Positions 1 through 8,857 are shown, counted from the first letter of the stretch. The stretch: DNA of 64,000 nucleotides from HIMB59 sp038124765 (GCA_038124765.1 JAYPCO010000001.1:1-64000), one strand, 5' to 3'. Numbers and translations: made by a program. Notes: generated from the letters alone by a model not told the origin.

Positions 1-24
1 CAACCTCTTTTTGAAATTTCGTAA
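1..24 (+). CDS. accB: Acetyl-CoA carboxylase biotin carboxyl carrier protein, extreme C-terminus (partial)
   Basis: Seven codons reading QPLFEIS run from the window edge to a TAA stop at 22-24, directly before the accC start. BCCP proteins usually end in a short strand of the type QPLF-I, and accB normally sits immediately upstream of accC. The call rests on this tail and on context only; the rest of the gene is outside the window. Confidence 0.6.
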   Translation, partial: QPLFEIS

Positions 25-1368
25 TTGTTTAAGAAAATTTTAATAGCTAATCGAGGTGAAATTGCCGTTCGAGTAATAAGAGCTTGTAAAGAATTAGGTA
101 TTAAAACTGTCGCTATTCATTCAGATGTAGACAACGATGCGATGCATGTAAAACTTGCTGATGAAAGTATATGTGTTGGGTCCTCCTCTCCCGCATCAAG
201 TTATTTAAATATTCCAAATATTATGAGTGCAATAAATATTACTGGTGCAGATGCAGTTCACCCAGGTTATGGTTTTTTAAGTGAAAATGATAAATTTGCT
301 AAAATTTTAAAATCTCATGATGTTAAATTTATTGGTCCATCAGCCAAATCAATTCTTGATCTTGGCAATAAAAGCAATGCTTTAAAATTAGCTGATCAGT
401 TCAAACTCCCAATTCTGGGTAGCTCCGATGCCAAAAATATTAACTCTACTCATGAAGCTCAACAAATTGCTGATAAAATTGGTTTACCGATCGTGATAAA
501 GGCAGCATACGGTGGTGGCGGTAAAGGAATGCGCGTATTCAATCAAAAAGAGGAAATTAAGCAATATTTTACTCAGCTCAAGACTGAGGCTAAAAACTAC
601 TTTGGTGATGATACTATGTATGCTGAGAGATTTTTGACAAATGCTAAGCATATTGAATTTCAGGTAATATCAGATCCAAATAATAACTACGCTAAAATTA
701 TCGGTCAAAGAGACTGCTCAATTCAAAGAAAAAATCAAAAGATAATTGAAGAAACACCCTCAGATTTTGTCAAAATCAATGATTTAGAAAAGATTGAAAA
801 TCAGATATCCGAATTGCTTCTGTCAAATAAATATGAAGGATTAGGTACACTCGAGTTTTTATATCAAGATAATGAAGTTTATTTCATAGAAATGAATACC
901 AGACTCCAAGTAGAGCACCCAGTTACAGAAGAGGCATTTGATTTAGATTTAGTTAAATCTCAAATTAAAGTAGCTGCTGGATATAAAATTGATCTTGGAG
1001 ATATTTATCAAAAAAATCACTCAATTGAATGTAGAATAAATGCTGAAAATGCTAAGGACTTCTCTCCCAGTCCTGGAACTATAAAATTTATTAATTTACC
1101 AGGCGGAAGAGGAATTCGCGTAGATACTGCATTATACACCAACTATAAAGTGAATCCCCATTATGATAGCCTAGTCTTAAAATTAATAGCAACTGGTAAT
1201 ACCCGAGATCAGGCTATAAATATTATGAAAAGAGCATTAAATGAAATTATCATAGACGGTATTAATACGAATATTGAACTTCATAAATGGATATTAGATC
1301 AAAAAGAGTTCATCAAAGGCAGTTATAGTACTAATTGGCTAGAGAAAAATATAAAAAAGTTTAATTAA
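25..1368 (+). CDS. accC: Acetyl-CoA carboxylase, biotin carboxylase subunit
   Basis: AccC carboxylates the biotin of BCCP using ATP and bicarbonate, the first half-reaction of cytosolic malonyl-CoA synthesis. The 447-residue length is typical. The ATP-grasp glycine loop (AYGGGGKGMRV, about residues 161-170) and the catalytic signature EMNTRLQVEHPV (about 289-300) are intact. The start is TTG at 25, because the codon before it is the TAA that ends the accB fragment, so no earlier start is possible. The gene is therefore abutted to accB in an accBC operon. Its last 8 bases overlap the 3' end of the opposing DUF2155 gene. The aat gene that often follows accC in alphaproteobacteria is not here. 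Confidence 0.97.
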   Translation: MFKKILIANRGEIAVRVIRACKELGIKTVAIHSDVDNDAMHVKLADESICVGSSSPASSYLNIPNIMSAINITGADAVHPGYGFLSENDKFAKILKSHDVKFIGPSAKSILDLGNKSNALKLADQFKLPILGSSDAKNINSTHEAQQIADKIGLPIVIKAAYGGGGKGMRVFNQKEEIKQYFTQLKTEAKNYFGDDTMYAERFLTNAKHIEFQVISDPNNNYAKIIGQRDCSIQRKNQKIIEETPSDFVKINDLEKIENQISELLLSNKYEGLGTLEFLYQDNEVYFIEMNTRLQVEHPVTEEAFDLDLVKSQIKVAAGYKIDLGDIYQKNHSIECRINAENAKDFSPSPGTIKFINLPGGRGIRVDTALYTNYKVNPHYDSLVLKLIATGNTRDQAINIMKRALNEIIIDGINTNIELHKWILDQKEFIKGSYSTNWLEKNIKKFN

Positions 1369-1708
1369 CACATTCTATTAATGAGACTTCATAAATTTTA
1401 TTAGAGTATAAGTTTAATTCATCAGTAATTTTAAAAAACCAACCAATATATGTTCGGTCTTTTTGTAATATTTTTAACAAAGCAATGGTATCGGTGTATT
1501 TATCAAAATTAGTTTTTTGACAAGAAATTAATTCGATCGACAAATCACGAAACCTTGTGTTCTGATCAAATACTAGGCTGTATTTAGTCGAAGAAGATTT
1601 ATCAAGTATAAGTAGTTCTACTTTTGGACTTTGATTAGCATGAGTTTCTAGTAAAAAAAAACTATTTAAATATAAAACTATTAATAATTTCTTCCAGGGA
1701 GACTGCAT
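1361..1708 (-). CDS. DUF2155 domain protein, probably exported
   Basis: This 115-residue protein has a hydrophobic N-terminal segment (about residues 7-22) resembling a signal peptide ending near THA. It matches the DUF2155 pattern: a beta-rich core, a central cysteine (ISCQK), a GWFF segment and a terminal cysteine (SLIEC). The family is common in alphaproteobacteria, usually beside mlaD and the NDUFA12 gene, and has no established function. The ATG at 1708 lies 47 bases inside the upstream mlaD-like gene; it gives a sensible signal peptide, so I kept it. Periplasmic location and coupling to the MCE proteins are inferences from context. Confidence 0.75.
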   Translation of the reverse strand: MQSPWKKLLIVLYLNSFFLLETHANQSPKVELLILDKSSSTKYSLVFDQNTRFRDLSIELISCQKTNFDKYTDTIALLKILQKDRTYIGWFFKITDELNLYSNKIYEVSLIECVN

Positions 1709-2102
1709 CTATATTCTCTGCGGTAAAACTTTCATTTTCTAAATACTCATTATTTGAGCCAATTGATATCTCAATATAAGGAGATCCGATAAAACCATTA
1801 TTGGCAATGGTAAAGGTAGAGTTAGATGGAATTGAAAAGATATCATAAAAAGAGGATTTAACAGTAGCCATATAACTCTCCTTATCTAAAAAAATATCTG
1901 ATACCTCACCGACAATAACCCCATTAATCTTTACATCACTTCCTATTTGTAGTCCACCTATGTTAAAAAAGTCAGAATAAAGATCAAAGTTTTTTTTTGG
2001 GTTATTTACATCAATTTTTATATAGACAAATATAAAGGCTATTATTGTTATTGAAATAATTAACAGGCCTAATAGAAATTCAAAACTAAATTTTTTATTC
2101 AT
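1662..2102 (-). CDS. MlaD-like MCE-domain lipid transport protein (second copy)
   Basis: MlaD proteins are inner-membrane anchored and form hexameric rings that carry phospholipids across the periplasm with an MlaFE-type ABC transporter. This 146-residue protein has one N-terminal membrane helix (about residues 8-27), then an MCE core with the motif GLQIGSDVKINGVIVGEV and a terminal helix. It lies directly downstream of another MCE gene, overlapping it by 8 bases, and the two are clearly divergent. No mlaE or mlaF gene is nearby. It is shorter than E. coli MlaD (183 residues) and carries little beyond the MCE domain. Confidence 0.82.
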   Translation of the reverse strand: MNKKFSFEFLLGLLIISITIIAFIFVYIKIDVNNPKKNFDLYSDFFNIGGLQIGSDVKINGVIVGEVSDIFLDKESYMATVKSSFYDIFSIPSNSTFTIANNGFIGSPYIEISIGSNNEYLENESFTAENIDAVSLEEIINSFIFK

Positions 2103-2553
2103 TAATTTTACTCAAATATCTTAAAAACATATCTATTGAATAAGAGTCAGATGTATTTGTAAACAGGATTTCTTTATTATTTTCAAATGGAAAATCAAAA
2201 CCAGGTTCAATTAAAAGGTATTTGTTACCAAAAATACCATCGGACTGTATTTGGAGTATCGAGTCAGAGGGTATGGGCTGTGCACTATCAATAATTCCAC
2301 TTAAATAAACAGAACCATCCTTTAATTCAATTGAAGTAACTTCACCAATTTTAATTCCGGCAATTTTAACTGAGCTTCCTATTTCAATTCCTTCTGCATA
2401 TTTAAATAAGGCATTAAATTTAGTTGAGTCATTAAAATTAAGATTAATGTAAATTGAAAATAAAAAAAAAATAAAAAATAAAAAAATTAATCCAATGAAA
2501 AAATGATACTTAGAAGTAAAATTATCTAATTCTGGAACTACTTTGGTTGCCAA
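2095..2553 (-). CDS. mlaD: MlaD-like MCE-domain lipid transport protein (first copy)
   Basis: This 152-residue protein has a short cytosolic tail, one membrane helix (about residues 18-37) and an MCE domain with GIEIGSSVKIAGIKIGEV and a downstream GIFGNKYLLIEPG segment. The family forms the periplasmic lipid-binding ring of Mla-type phospholipid transporters. No ATG is available before the membrane helix, so the start is probably the TTG at 2553, inside the last codons of the NDUFA12 gene (16-base overlap). Single mlaD genes at this locus are usual in alphaproteobacteria; a tandem pair is not. Confidence 0.83.
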   Translation of the reverse strand: MATKVVPELDNFTSKYHFFIGLIFLFFIFFLFSIYINLNFNDSTKFNALFKYAEGIEIGSSVKIAGIKIGEVTSIELKDGSVYLSGIIDSAQPIPSDSILQIQSDGIFGNKYLLIEPGFDFPFENNKEILFTNTSDSYSIDMFLRYLSKINE

Positions 2554-2846
2554 CTATTATAACCTTTAGATGATGTATTTTTATGTTTTACAACGTGTCT
2601 TTGTATACGTTGTTTAACCAAACCAATAAGGTTATCCTTGCTATCATGGAACTCAGGATTTTCATCAGAGGTATTGTGCAACCAATTATGAAAATTAGTG
2701 GGCAGAGAGTCAGGGCCAAATCCCTTTGCATAAATAACCCATCTTTTTAATGAATTGTTTTTATCTTGATAATATTTATTACCTAGCGAATCGACACCAA
2801 GAAGTTTACCATTAAGAAAAGAGTATATTTTAAAACCCAAAGACAT
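2538..2846 (-). CDS. Complex I accessory subunit, NDUFA12/B17.2 family
   Basis: This 102-residue protein matches the NADH:ubiquinone oxidoreductase NDUFA12 family: an N-terminal G..VG-D--GN-YY region, then RWVIY and a P--FHNWLH-T-DE segment (about residues 35-62). In alphaproteobacteria and mitochondria it is a peripheral subunit of respiratory complex I; the nuo operon is not in this window. It heads a minus-strand operon with two mlaD-like genes and a DUF2155 gene. Only 23 bases separate it from the divergent carboxypeptidase gene. Confidence 0.88.
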   Translation of the reverse strand: MSLGFKIYSFLNGKLLGVDSLGNKYYQDKNNSLKRWVIYAKGFGPDSLPTNFHNWLHNTSDENPEFHDSKDNLIGLVKQRIQRHVVKHKNTSSKGYNSWQPK

Positions 2847-2869
2847 GATTTATTTTAGCAAATAATTTA

Positions 2870-3919
2870 ATGAATAGGATAATACTTTTTTTATTTATTT
2901 TTATAATTGCCAATTTACCACATCACCTCAATGCCAAGATAGCAAGTATCATTGGAGATCCTGTAAATGGGGAAATATTTTTTGAAGTAAATAAAGATAC
3001 ACAAAACTACCCTGCCTCGCTGACTAAATTAATGACGCTATACATAGTGTTTGACAAAATTAAAGCTAAAGAAATTAACCTTGAAGATAAAATAGTATTT
3101 TCTAAATACGCCACACAACAGCAGCCCTCTAAATTAGGTATAAAGGAAGGTGATTTTATTCTCCTAAAAGATGCGATCAATGCTTTAATTGTTAAATCAG
3201 CAAATGATGTCGCTGTAGCTGTTGCTGAAACGATATCAGGAAATGAAAATAATTTCATAAAACTTATGAACTCTTATGTTAATCAAATGGGTTTGAAAAA
3301 TACACATTTTGCTAACCCTCATGGATTGCCAAATAAATCAAACATATCTAGTGCCTATGATATATTCGTATTAAGTTCAAATTTAATAAACAATCATCAA
3401 GAATATCTAGACTTATTTGCACAAAAAAAAGTAAATATAAAAGGTAAAACATATACAACCCATAATAAGCTTATGATTAATAATAGTGAGTATATTGGGC
3501 TCAAAACTGGCTATATAAGGAAATCTGGTTTTCAAATTTCATTACTTTCAAAAATAAATAATCAACTTCTACTTGGAGTATATTTTGGGGGAAATTCTGC
3601 AAAAGAAAGAGATAATAAAATTCATTTCCTTATGAGTAAATATGCTAAAGGATTAAAAGTTAATAATGATGAAAGTTCAAAATTAATAAATGGCGATTTT
3701 TATGTTCAAACCTCTTCATTTAAGAAAATCAGTCAATCAAAAAAATTTATTATAAATATCAATAATAGAACAAACTTACTGGCTAATTATGATCATAATA
3801 TTATTAAAAAGGGTAAGTATTTCGTAACAGTTATCAATAATTTAGATAAAAATAGCGCGAGAAAACTTTGCGATCAGTTAAAGTCTAAAAAATTAGACTG
3901 TATTGTTAAAGTCAACTAA
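2870..3919 (+). CDS. dacC: D-alanyl-D-alanine carboxypeptidase (low-molecular-weight PBP) with C-terminal SPOR domain
   Basis: This enzyme trims the terminal D-Ala from peptidoglycan stem peptides in the periplasm. The N-terminus is a signal peptide (about residues 1-22, ending LNAK). The three penicillin-binding motifs are present: SLTK (about 49), SAN (about 110) and KTG (about 212). From about residue 277 the C-terminus looks like a SPOR domain (FYVQTSSF start, two repeats of alternating strand and helix), which binds denuded glycan at division sites. It converges on the phosphomutase gene with a 27-base 3' overlap. The dacC symbol follows common alphaproteobacterial naming and could equally be dacA or dacF. 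Confidence 0.9.
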   Translation: MNRIILFLFIFIIANLPHHLNAKIASIIGDPVNGEIFFEVNKDTQNYPASLTKLMTLYIVFDKIKAKEINLEDKIVFSKYATQQQPSKLGIKEGDFILLKDAINALIVKSANDVAVAVAETISGNENNFIKLMNSYVNQMGLKNTHFANPHGLPNKSNISSAYDIFVLSSNLINNHQEYLDLFAQKKVNIKGKTYTTHNKLMINNSEYIGLKTGYIRKSGFQISLLSKINNQLLLGVYFGGNSAKERDNKIHFLMSKYAKGLKVNNDESSKLINGDFYVQTSSFKKISQSKKFIININNRTNLLANYDHNIIKKGKYFVTVINNLDKNSARKLCDQLKSKKLDCIVKVN

Positions 3920-5296
3920 CTCATGAATATCGATTTCATATTTAGAAAATATATCAATTAATTTTTCAATCTCTTCTTTAAACTCAGACTTGATAAAATG
4001 CTCTAATCTAAATACTAAACAATTTTGAGTGTTCGAAGCCCTGATGAGAAACCAGAAATCTTTACCCTCAAGTCTAATACCGTCAATTGTCAAGGCTGTG
4101 TATTGTTTGCTATTATAGATATCTCCAATTTGTCTTATAATAGATTGTAAAGTAGATACTTTTTTGTCCTCATTTACATATAGTTTAATTTCGGGTGTCG
4201 TTAATGAATGGGTATAAGGTTCGATTAATTGACTTAAGTTTTTTTTATTTAAATTGATTAATTCTATAAGTTTTAAAGAGGCGTAGATTGCGTCGTCGTA
4301 TCCATAGTATCCATATTTGTAAAATATATGACCACTCATTTCACCGGCGATATCAGCATTTTCTTTTTCTATCATCTCCTTAATTAAAGAGTGTCCCGTT
4401 TTAGATATCAAAATATTTACATTATTTTTTTTTAGAGTATCAAATAAAATCTTACTGCATTTAATATCCGCAACAGCTGTAACGTTTTGTTTTTCCTTGG
4501 AAAGTTCAAGTGTGAGTAATAAAAATATTATATCTGAATATACTAAGTTTCCTTTATCATCTATTACGCCCACCCTGTCACCGTCACCGTCAAATGCTAT
4601 ACCAAGATCAAATTTGTGTTGTTTAATAAAATTAGAAATTTGAGTTATATTTTTTAAAACGGTTGGATCTGGGTGGTGATTTGGAAAATCACCATCAATA
4701 GTTCTGTTTATTATAAAATGCTCACCACCTATTTTATCTAAAATTTTGTGTATAATTGATCCTATTGCGCCATTGCCTGGGTCCCATACTATTTTGAGAT
4801 TATTAATATTCTTAAATTTAGATAAGATTTTATCTGAGTAGATTTGAATAGCATCATGGAAGCTTAAACTACCCTTCGATGACGATAGGTCTAAAGCTTT
4901 TACAGTATTAAGTTTTTTTATATTTTCACCAAAAAATGGTTTATTAAAAAGAGTTATTTTTAGACCATTGTACTCCTTTGGGTTATGAGAGCCAGTGATC
5001 ATTATCGAATTAGATATGGATAAATTTTTTGCCATAAAATAACTGACAGGCGTAGGAATTAAAGATATATCTACAACGTCTATTCCATGAGCTATTAATT
5101 CATTTATTAGAGTATTTTTAATTTGAAGTGAAGACTCTCTTCCATCATGTCCAATGATTATTTTTTTTTGGTTATTAGAAATTAGTAGAGATGAAATCTT
5201 AGATGCAATTAGACTAATATCTCCTAGAGTTAGTGAATTATTAAAAATACCTCTTATATCGTACTCTCTTAATATTTCAGGGTTTATTAAATTCAT
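3893..5296 (-). CDS. manB: Phosphomannomutase/phosphoglucomutase
   Basis: The enzyme interconverts hexose 6-phosphate and 1-phosphate for nucleotide-sugar and envelope synthesis. At 467 residues it has the four-domain alpha-D-phosphohexomutase layout: phosphoserine loop TGSHNP (about residue 103), metal loop FDGDGDRVG (about 238-246), sugar-binding GEMSGH (about 316) and phosphate-binding RASNT near the C-terminus. The GEMSGH form fits the PMM/PGM group rather than GlmM (whose serine loop is usually SASHN). It overlaps the upstream mgtE gene by 4 bases (ATGA), so it is probably cotranslated with it. Confidence 0.9.
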   Translation of the reverse strand: MNLINPEILREYDIRGIFNNSLTLGDISLIASKISSLLISNNQKKIIIGHDGRESSLQIKNTLINELIAHGIDVVDISLIPTPVSYFMAKNLSISNSIMITGSHNPKEYNGLKITLFNKPFFGENIKKLNTVKALDLSSSKGSLSFHDAIQIYSDKILSKFKNINNLKIVWDPGNGAIGSIIHKILDKIGGEHFIINRTIDGDFPNHHPDPTVLKNITQISNFIKQHKFDLGIAFDGDGDRVGVIDDKGNLVYSDIIFLLLTLELSKEKQNVTAVADIKCSKILFDTLKKNNVNILISKTGHSLIKEMIEKENADIAGEMSGHIFYKYGYYGYDDAIYASLKLIELINLNKKNLSQLIEPYTHSLTTPEIKLYVNEDKKVSTLQSIIRQIGDIYNSKQYTALTIDGIRLEGKDFWFLIRASNTQNCLVFRLEHFIKSEFKEEIEKLIDIFSKYEIDIHELVDFNNTV

Positions 5297-6591
5297 AGTT
5301 TTAGAATAAATGATGCAATAGACAAAAATGATAAAAACCCAAAAACATCGGTAAATGTAGTTAAAATTATCCCAGAGGCCAACGCAGGATCGATTTTTAG
5401 TTTATTAATAGATACAGGGATTATTATCCCTACTAAGCAAGCAAATCCTAAATTAACCAAAATAGCTATAGAAATAGCTAATGCTAAAATAAAATTACCA
5501 AACCAAAAGTATGCAATTCCTCCCATGATTATAGAAAGTGCAAATCCATTTATAGAACCAATTAAAAATTCTTTAATAATTAGATTAAAATAATTTGAAT
5601 TATTGATGTCTTTGGTAGCAATCGCCCTTACATAAATAGTCATGGCTTGTGTACCTGCATTACCTCCCATGGAGGCAACAATGGGCATTAAGACTGCAAT
5701 GGCAATCATTTGTTGTAATTGGTCAGAGTAAATATCGATAACCCAAGAGGCTAATATTGCAGTTAAGAGGTTTAATCCCAACCAGATAAACCTAGTAGAT
5801 GCAGAATTGACCGCCCCTTTATAAAAGTCATTAACAAATAACCCTCCAAGTTTTTGAATATCATCCTCAGTCTCTTCATGAACAATATCTACGACATCAT
5901 CAACAGTAATAATGCCTATCATTTTTTTGTTATCATCTACGACAGGGGCAGAAACTAAACCATACTGCCTAAATGTATAAGCTATTTCCTCAACTGGTTC
6001 TGTTGATGAGATAAGATGAATATTTGAGATTATTATATCAGTTAATTTTTTATTTCTTTTTGTCCTTAAAACTCTTCCAGAAGGTATGTATCCTATTGGG
6101 ACACCCTCCTCATTTAATACAAATACATTATAGAAATCTTTTGGACCTCTTCTTGAGTTTCTTAAATGGTCTATTAAAGAGCCAACATTTAAATCAAATT
6201 TAACAGCTAAAAAATCAATATTCATAATTCTTCCAGCGGTATCCTCAGGGTATTGTAAGCTTTTTTCAATTCTAGATCTCTGTTGAGAACCTAAATTAGT
6301 CAAAATGCCAACTAATTCCTTAGTTTCAAATTCACCGAGAATTTCAACAGCATCGTCTAAATCTAAATATTTAATTAAATTTATTAATTGGCTTTTTGGA
6401 ATAAAACTTAAAATTTCCTCTCTATTTTCCTCTCTTAAATAAGCAATAAAATCAGGATGAAAAAATTTAGTATGGGTTTTTAAAATATTACGCTGTATAG
6501 ATTGAGATAAATTTTCAATGCTATCTGCCTGATCTGCAGGGTGCAGAGACTCTATGGACTTGATATAATCTTTTTTATTAAATTTAACCAT
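5293..6591 (-). CDS. mgtE: Magnesium transporter MgtE
   Basis: MgtE is a homodimeric Mg2+ channel of the inner membrane, gated by cytosolic Mg2+. The 432-residue protein has the N-terminal superhelical MgtE_N domain, a pair of CBS domains (from about residue 130, with PEDTAGRIM before them) and five C-terminal membrane helices carrying the conserved MPIVASMGGNAGTQ pore segment. It is slightly shorter than the usual 450 residues. It lies 15 bases downstream of tRNA-Leu on the same strand, so the two may share a transcript. No Mg2+-sensing leader fits in that space. Confidence 0.95.
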   Translation of the reverse strand: MVKFNKKDYIKSIESLHPADQADSIENLSQSIQRNILKTHTKFFHPDFIAYLREENREEILSFIPKSQLINLIKYLDLDDAVEILGEFETKELVGILTNLGSQQRSRIEKSLQYPEDTAGRIMNIDFLAVKFDLNVGSLIDHLRNSRRGPKDFYNVFVLNEEGVPIGYIPSGRVLRTKRNKKLTDIIISNIHLISSTEPVEEIAYTFRQYGLVSAPVVDDNKKMIGIITVDDVVDIVHEETEDDIQKLGGLFVNDFYKGAVNSASTRFIWLGLNLLTAILASWVIDIYSDQLQQMIAIAVLMPIVASMGGNAGTQAMTIYVRAIATKDINNSNYFNLIIKEFLIGSINGFALSIIMGGIAYFWFGNFILALAISIAILVNLGFACLVGIIIPVSINKLKIDPALASGIILTTFTDVFGFLSFLSIASFILKL

Positions 6592-6606
6592 TTATAATAA
6601 TAAACA

Positions 6607-6694
6607 TGGTGCGGACGAGAAGACTCGAACTTCCACAGGATATTATCCCACAGCGACCTCAACGCTGCGCGTCTACCAGTTCCGCCACGTCCGC
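6607..6694 (-). tRNA. tRNA-Leu (anticodon GAG)
   Basis: The minus strand folds as a class II tRNA. It has a 7-bp acceptor stem (GCGGACG with CGTCCGC), a long variable arm (GTGGGATAATATCCTGT region) and a loop holding GAG in TTGAGGT. CCA is encoded at the 3' end. The divergent lipB gene begins 27 bases upstream of the tRNA 5' end and mgtE follows downstream. Confidence 0.95.
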
Positions 6695-6721
6695 AATTAA
6701 TACAAAGTTAATTAATAAACA

Positions 6722-7345
6722 ATGATAGAAATAAAACAACTAAAAGGATTACAAAGCTACGAAGAAACTCTTTTAAAAATGGAGAATGCAGTAATAGATA
6801 TAATTCAAGGTAAGTTAAATGAACAGATATGGTTTTTAGAACATAAAGACATTTATACAGCGGGTAGTTCTGCAGAAATAAACCTTAAAACATGGAGTAA
6901 AGTTTTACCTAAGCTAATTAAAGTAAATAGAGGTGGAAAAATAACATACCATGGTCCAGGTCAAATAGTTATTTACCTAATAATAAACTTAAAAAAAAGG
7001 GGTTTAGGACTGATAGATTTCATAAGCAAATTAGAAGGAATATGTACAGAGGTATTTGCTAAAAATGGAATAAAGTTAGTATCTAAAAAAGAAAAAAATC
7101 GTGGACTTTGGATAAAAAAAAGTAATGTCATTAAAAAAATTATTTTTATAGGCCTTCGGTATTCTAAAGGCGTTGTATATCATGGTCTTTCAATAAACTT
7201 TAATGTTGACCTAAATTTATTTAGAAAAATTAATCCTTGCGGATTAGAGGCTAATGAAATCAGCAGTCTCGATGAATTAGGAATTAATTATAATAAGAAA
7301 AAAATTATTAAAGATTTAAAAGAGTCACTAGAAACTAATTTTTGA
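6722..7345 (+). CDS. lipB: Lipoyl(octanoyl) transferase
   Basis: LipB moves octanoyl groups from acyl carrier protein onto lipoyl domains of 2-oxoacid dehydrogenases and the glycine cleavage system. The 207-residue protein has the signature RGGKITYHGPGQ (about 71-82), the catalytic lysine in the KIIFIGLR segment (about 138) and the catalytic cysteine in NPCG (about 173). These match the Lys/Cys pair of E. coli LipB. It is divergent from tRNA-Leu. Its last 18 bases overlap the 3' end of the opposing pseudouridine synthase gene. Confidence 0.96.
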   Translation: MIEIKQLKGLQSYEETLLKMENAVIDIIQGKLNEQIWFLEHKDIYTAGSSAEINLKTWSKVLPKLIKVNRGGKITYHGPGQIVIYLIINLKKRGLGLIDFISKLEGICTEVFAKNGIKLVSKKEKNRGLWIKKSNVIKKIIFIGLRYSKGVVYHGLSINFNVDLNLFRKINPCGLEANEISSLDELGINYNKKKIIKDLKESLETNF

Positions 7346-8140
7346 TAACGGGATATTGAATTTATAAAACTTGCCTAAATAGTTAAATTTCAAAGAAGTT
7401 GAAATTAAATGGAGTTTTTCATTCGTTTTATCAGTAAATTTCTTATCTCCCACAATTGGATTATTATTTAAATAAAACTGTAACCTAATTTGGTGCTTTT
7501 TACCTGTTAATAATTGGATAAAATACGTTGGTAAACTATTTAAACTATTAATTTTTCTATACCGTAATTTTAACGTTTTCTTTTCATTGTTAATATTAAT
7601 AAGAGAGGAAGAGTTTTTTTCAAAGTGTTTATTGGTTATAGCTACATAATATTTAAAAATTTTTTTGTTTATAAATAAGTCTGAGAAATCACTTGCTACC
7701 ATCCTATTTTTAGCTAATACCATTAAACCAGATGTATCTTTATCTAACCTATGGACTATATAAAGCTTAATATTTAAAAGAGACTCATATAAATCCTTAA
7801 TAGAAGTTTTAACTTTTGAACCTCGTTGAGATGCGTAGCCAGCTAGTTTGTTTATTATGATAAAATAGTCATTTTGAAAAATAATATTATTTAATAAAAT
7901 TTTTTTTTGATTTTCATTTATTTTTAATGAATCAAAGTTTGGACTTTCAGAGGTTAAATTATAATAAATATAAATAATATCGCCTTTAACTAGAGGTGTG
8001 TTCGATTTAGATTTTTTATTATTTATTTTAATTTTGTATTTTCTTATAAGTTTTTGGAGAAGCGATATAGGCACAAACTCAAAGTGCTTTAGTAAAAACT
8101 TATCTAAACGGCTATGATCTGATTCAACTTTAATGAGCAA
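7328..8140 (-). CDS. rluC: RluA-family 23S rRNA pseudouridine synthase (RluC/RluD type)
   Basis: The 270-residue protein has an N-terminal S4 RNA-binding domain (SRLDKFL start, about residues 9-55) and a RluA catalytic core whose HRLDKDTSG motif (about 128-136) supplies the catalytic aspartate. The C-terminal GKKHQIRLQF segment is also typical. In family members it converts uridines in rRNA to pseudouridine; the exact target cannot be read here. The likely start is TTG at 8140, giving an 11-base overlap with crcB, the gene upstream. It may be the last gene of a read-through from the ribosomal protein operon. Confidence 0.88.
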   Translation of the reverse strand: MLIKVESDHSRLDKFLLKHFEFVPISLLQKLIRKYKIKINNKKSKSNTPLVKGDIIYIYYNLTSESPNFDSLKINENQKKILLNNIIFQNDYFIIINKLAGYASQRGSKVKTSIKDLYESLLNIKLYIVHRLDKDTSGLMVLAKNRMVASDFSDLFINKKIFKYYVAITNKHFEKNSSSLININNEKKTLKLRYRKINSLNSLPTYFIQLLTGKKHQIRLQFYLNNNPIVGDKKFTDKTNEKLHLISTSLKFNYLGKFYKFNIPLSKISF

Positions 8141-8486
8141 TTTTTAAACCTAATAAGTAAAAAATATAGAAGAAGATAAATGAAGTGAATATATTTAATA
8201 CAAAATAGATTAATGCTTTAAGGAATGATTGATTTGATATTAAGCTATATAATTCTACATTGAAGGCTGAAAGCGTTGTAAAACTTCCAAATACACCTAA
8301 ATATAGAAAAATATAAAATTGTCCTTCAAATTTATTGAAAAAGAAACCTGCCAAGGATGAGCCTAATATATTCACTAAGGTAGTTGATAAAGGAATACCT
8401 AAATAATTAAACTGAAATAAATAGAATAAATACCTAAGTGATGCTCCTAAAACAGCACCCGTCATAAGTGCCAAATAGGAATTCAT
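8130..8486 (-). CDS. crcB: Fluoride exporter CrcB/FluC
   Basis: This small four-helix membrane protein exports fluoride as a dual-topology dimer. The 118-residue sequence has GAVLGASLRY near the N-terminus, TLVNILGSSLAGFF in helix 2 and the pore motif GSFTTLSAF in helix 3, all family hallmarks. It starts 14 bases after the rplQ stop and so probably rides on the ribosomal operon. There is no room for the fluoride riboswitch often found upstream of crcB. Confidence 0.94.
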   Translation of the reverse strand: MNSYLALMTGAVLGASLRYLFYLFQFNYLGIPLSTTLVNILGSSLAGFFFNKFEGQFYIFLYLGVFGSFTTLSAFNVELYSLISNQSFLKALIYFVLNIFTSFIFFYIFYLLGLKIAH

Positions 8487-8500
8487 TATGGAAAATTAAT

Positions 8501-8857
8501 TTATTTTACAAATTGAATTATACTAGTATGAGCAAAGTCACCGAAACGATTACCTTTTTTGATTATTCTAGTATAACCACCATTTCTGTCTTTTTGTTGA
8601 ACAGAAATTTCGTCAAATAGTTTTTTGCAAGCTTCTTGATTATTAAATAACTTTGAAAGTATATACCTTTTATTACTTAAACTGTTTACTTTAGCTTTAG
8701 TAACTAATTTTTCAATGAACGGTCTTAGCTCTTTAGCCTTTTCAGTAGTAGTAGTAATTGTTTCGTGTTTAATTAAACTAATAGAGAGATTTTTCATCAG
8801 GGCAAGCCTGTGAGAAGAAGTTCTATTAAGTTTTCTCTGTTTTAAGCCGTGTTTCAT
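8501..8857 (-). CDS. rplQ: 50S ribosomal protein L17
   Basis: The 118-residue sequence opens with the L17 signature MKHGLKQRKLNRTSSHR and ends near the polypeptide exit tunnel segment with IIQFVK. It is the last ribosomal gene of the alpha operon. Its ATG overlaps the rpoA stop as TAATG, which implies translational coupling to rpoA. Confidence 0.98.
   Translation of the reverse strand: MKHGLKQRKLNRTSSHRLALMKNLSISLIKHETITTTTEKAKELRPFIEKLVTKAKVNSLSNKRYILSKLFNNQEACKKLFDEISVQQKDRNGGYTRIIKKGNRFGDFAHTSIIQFVK

Noticed and set aside
6592..6606. Magnesium-sensing leader before mgtE
   Set aside because: The gap to tRNA-Leu is 15 bases.
8487..8500. Fluoride riboswitch before crcB
   Set aside because: Only 14 bases separate crcB from rplQ, too few for any riboswitch.
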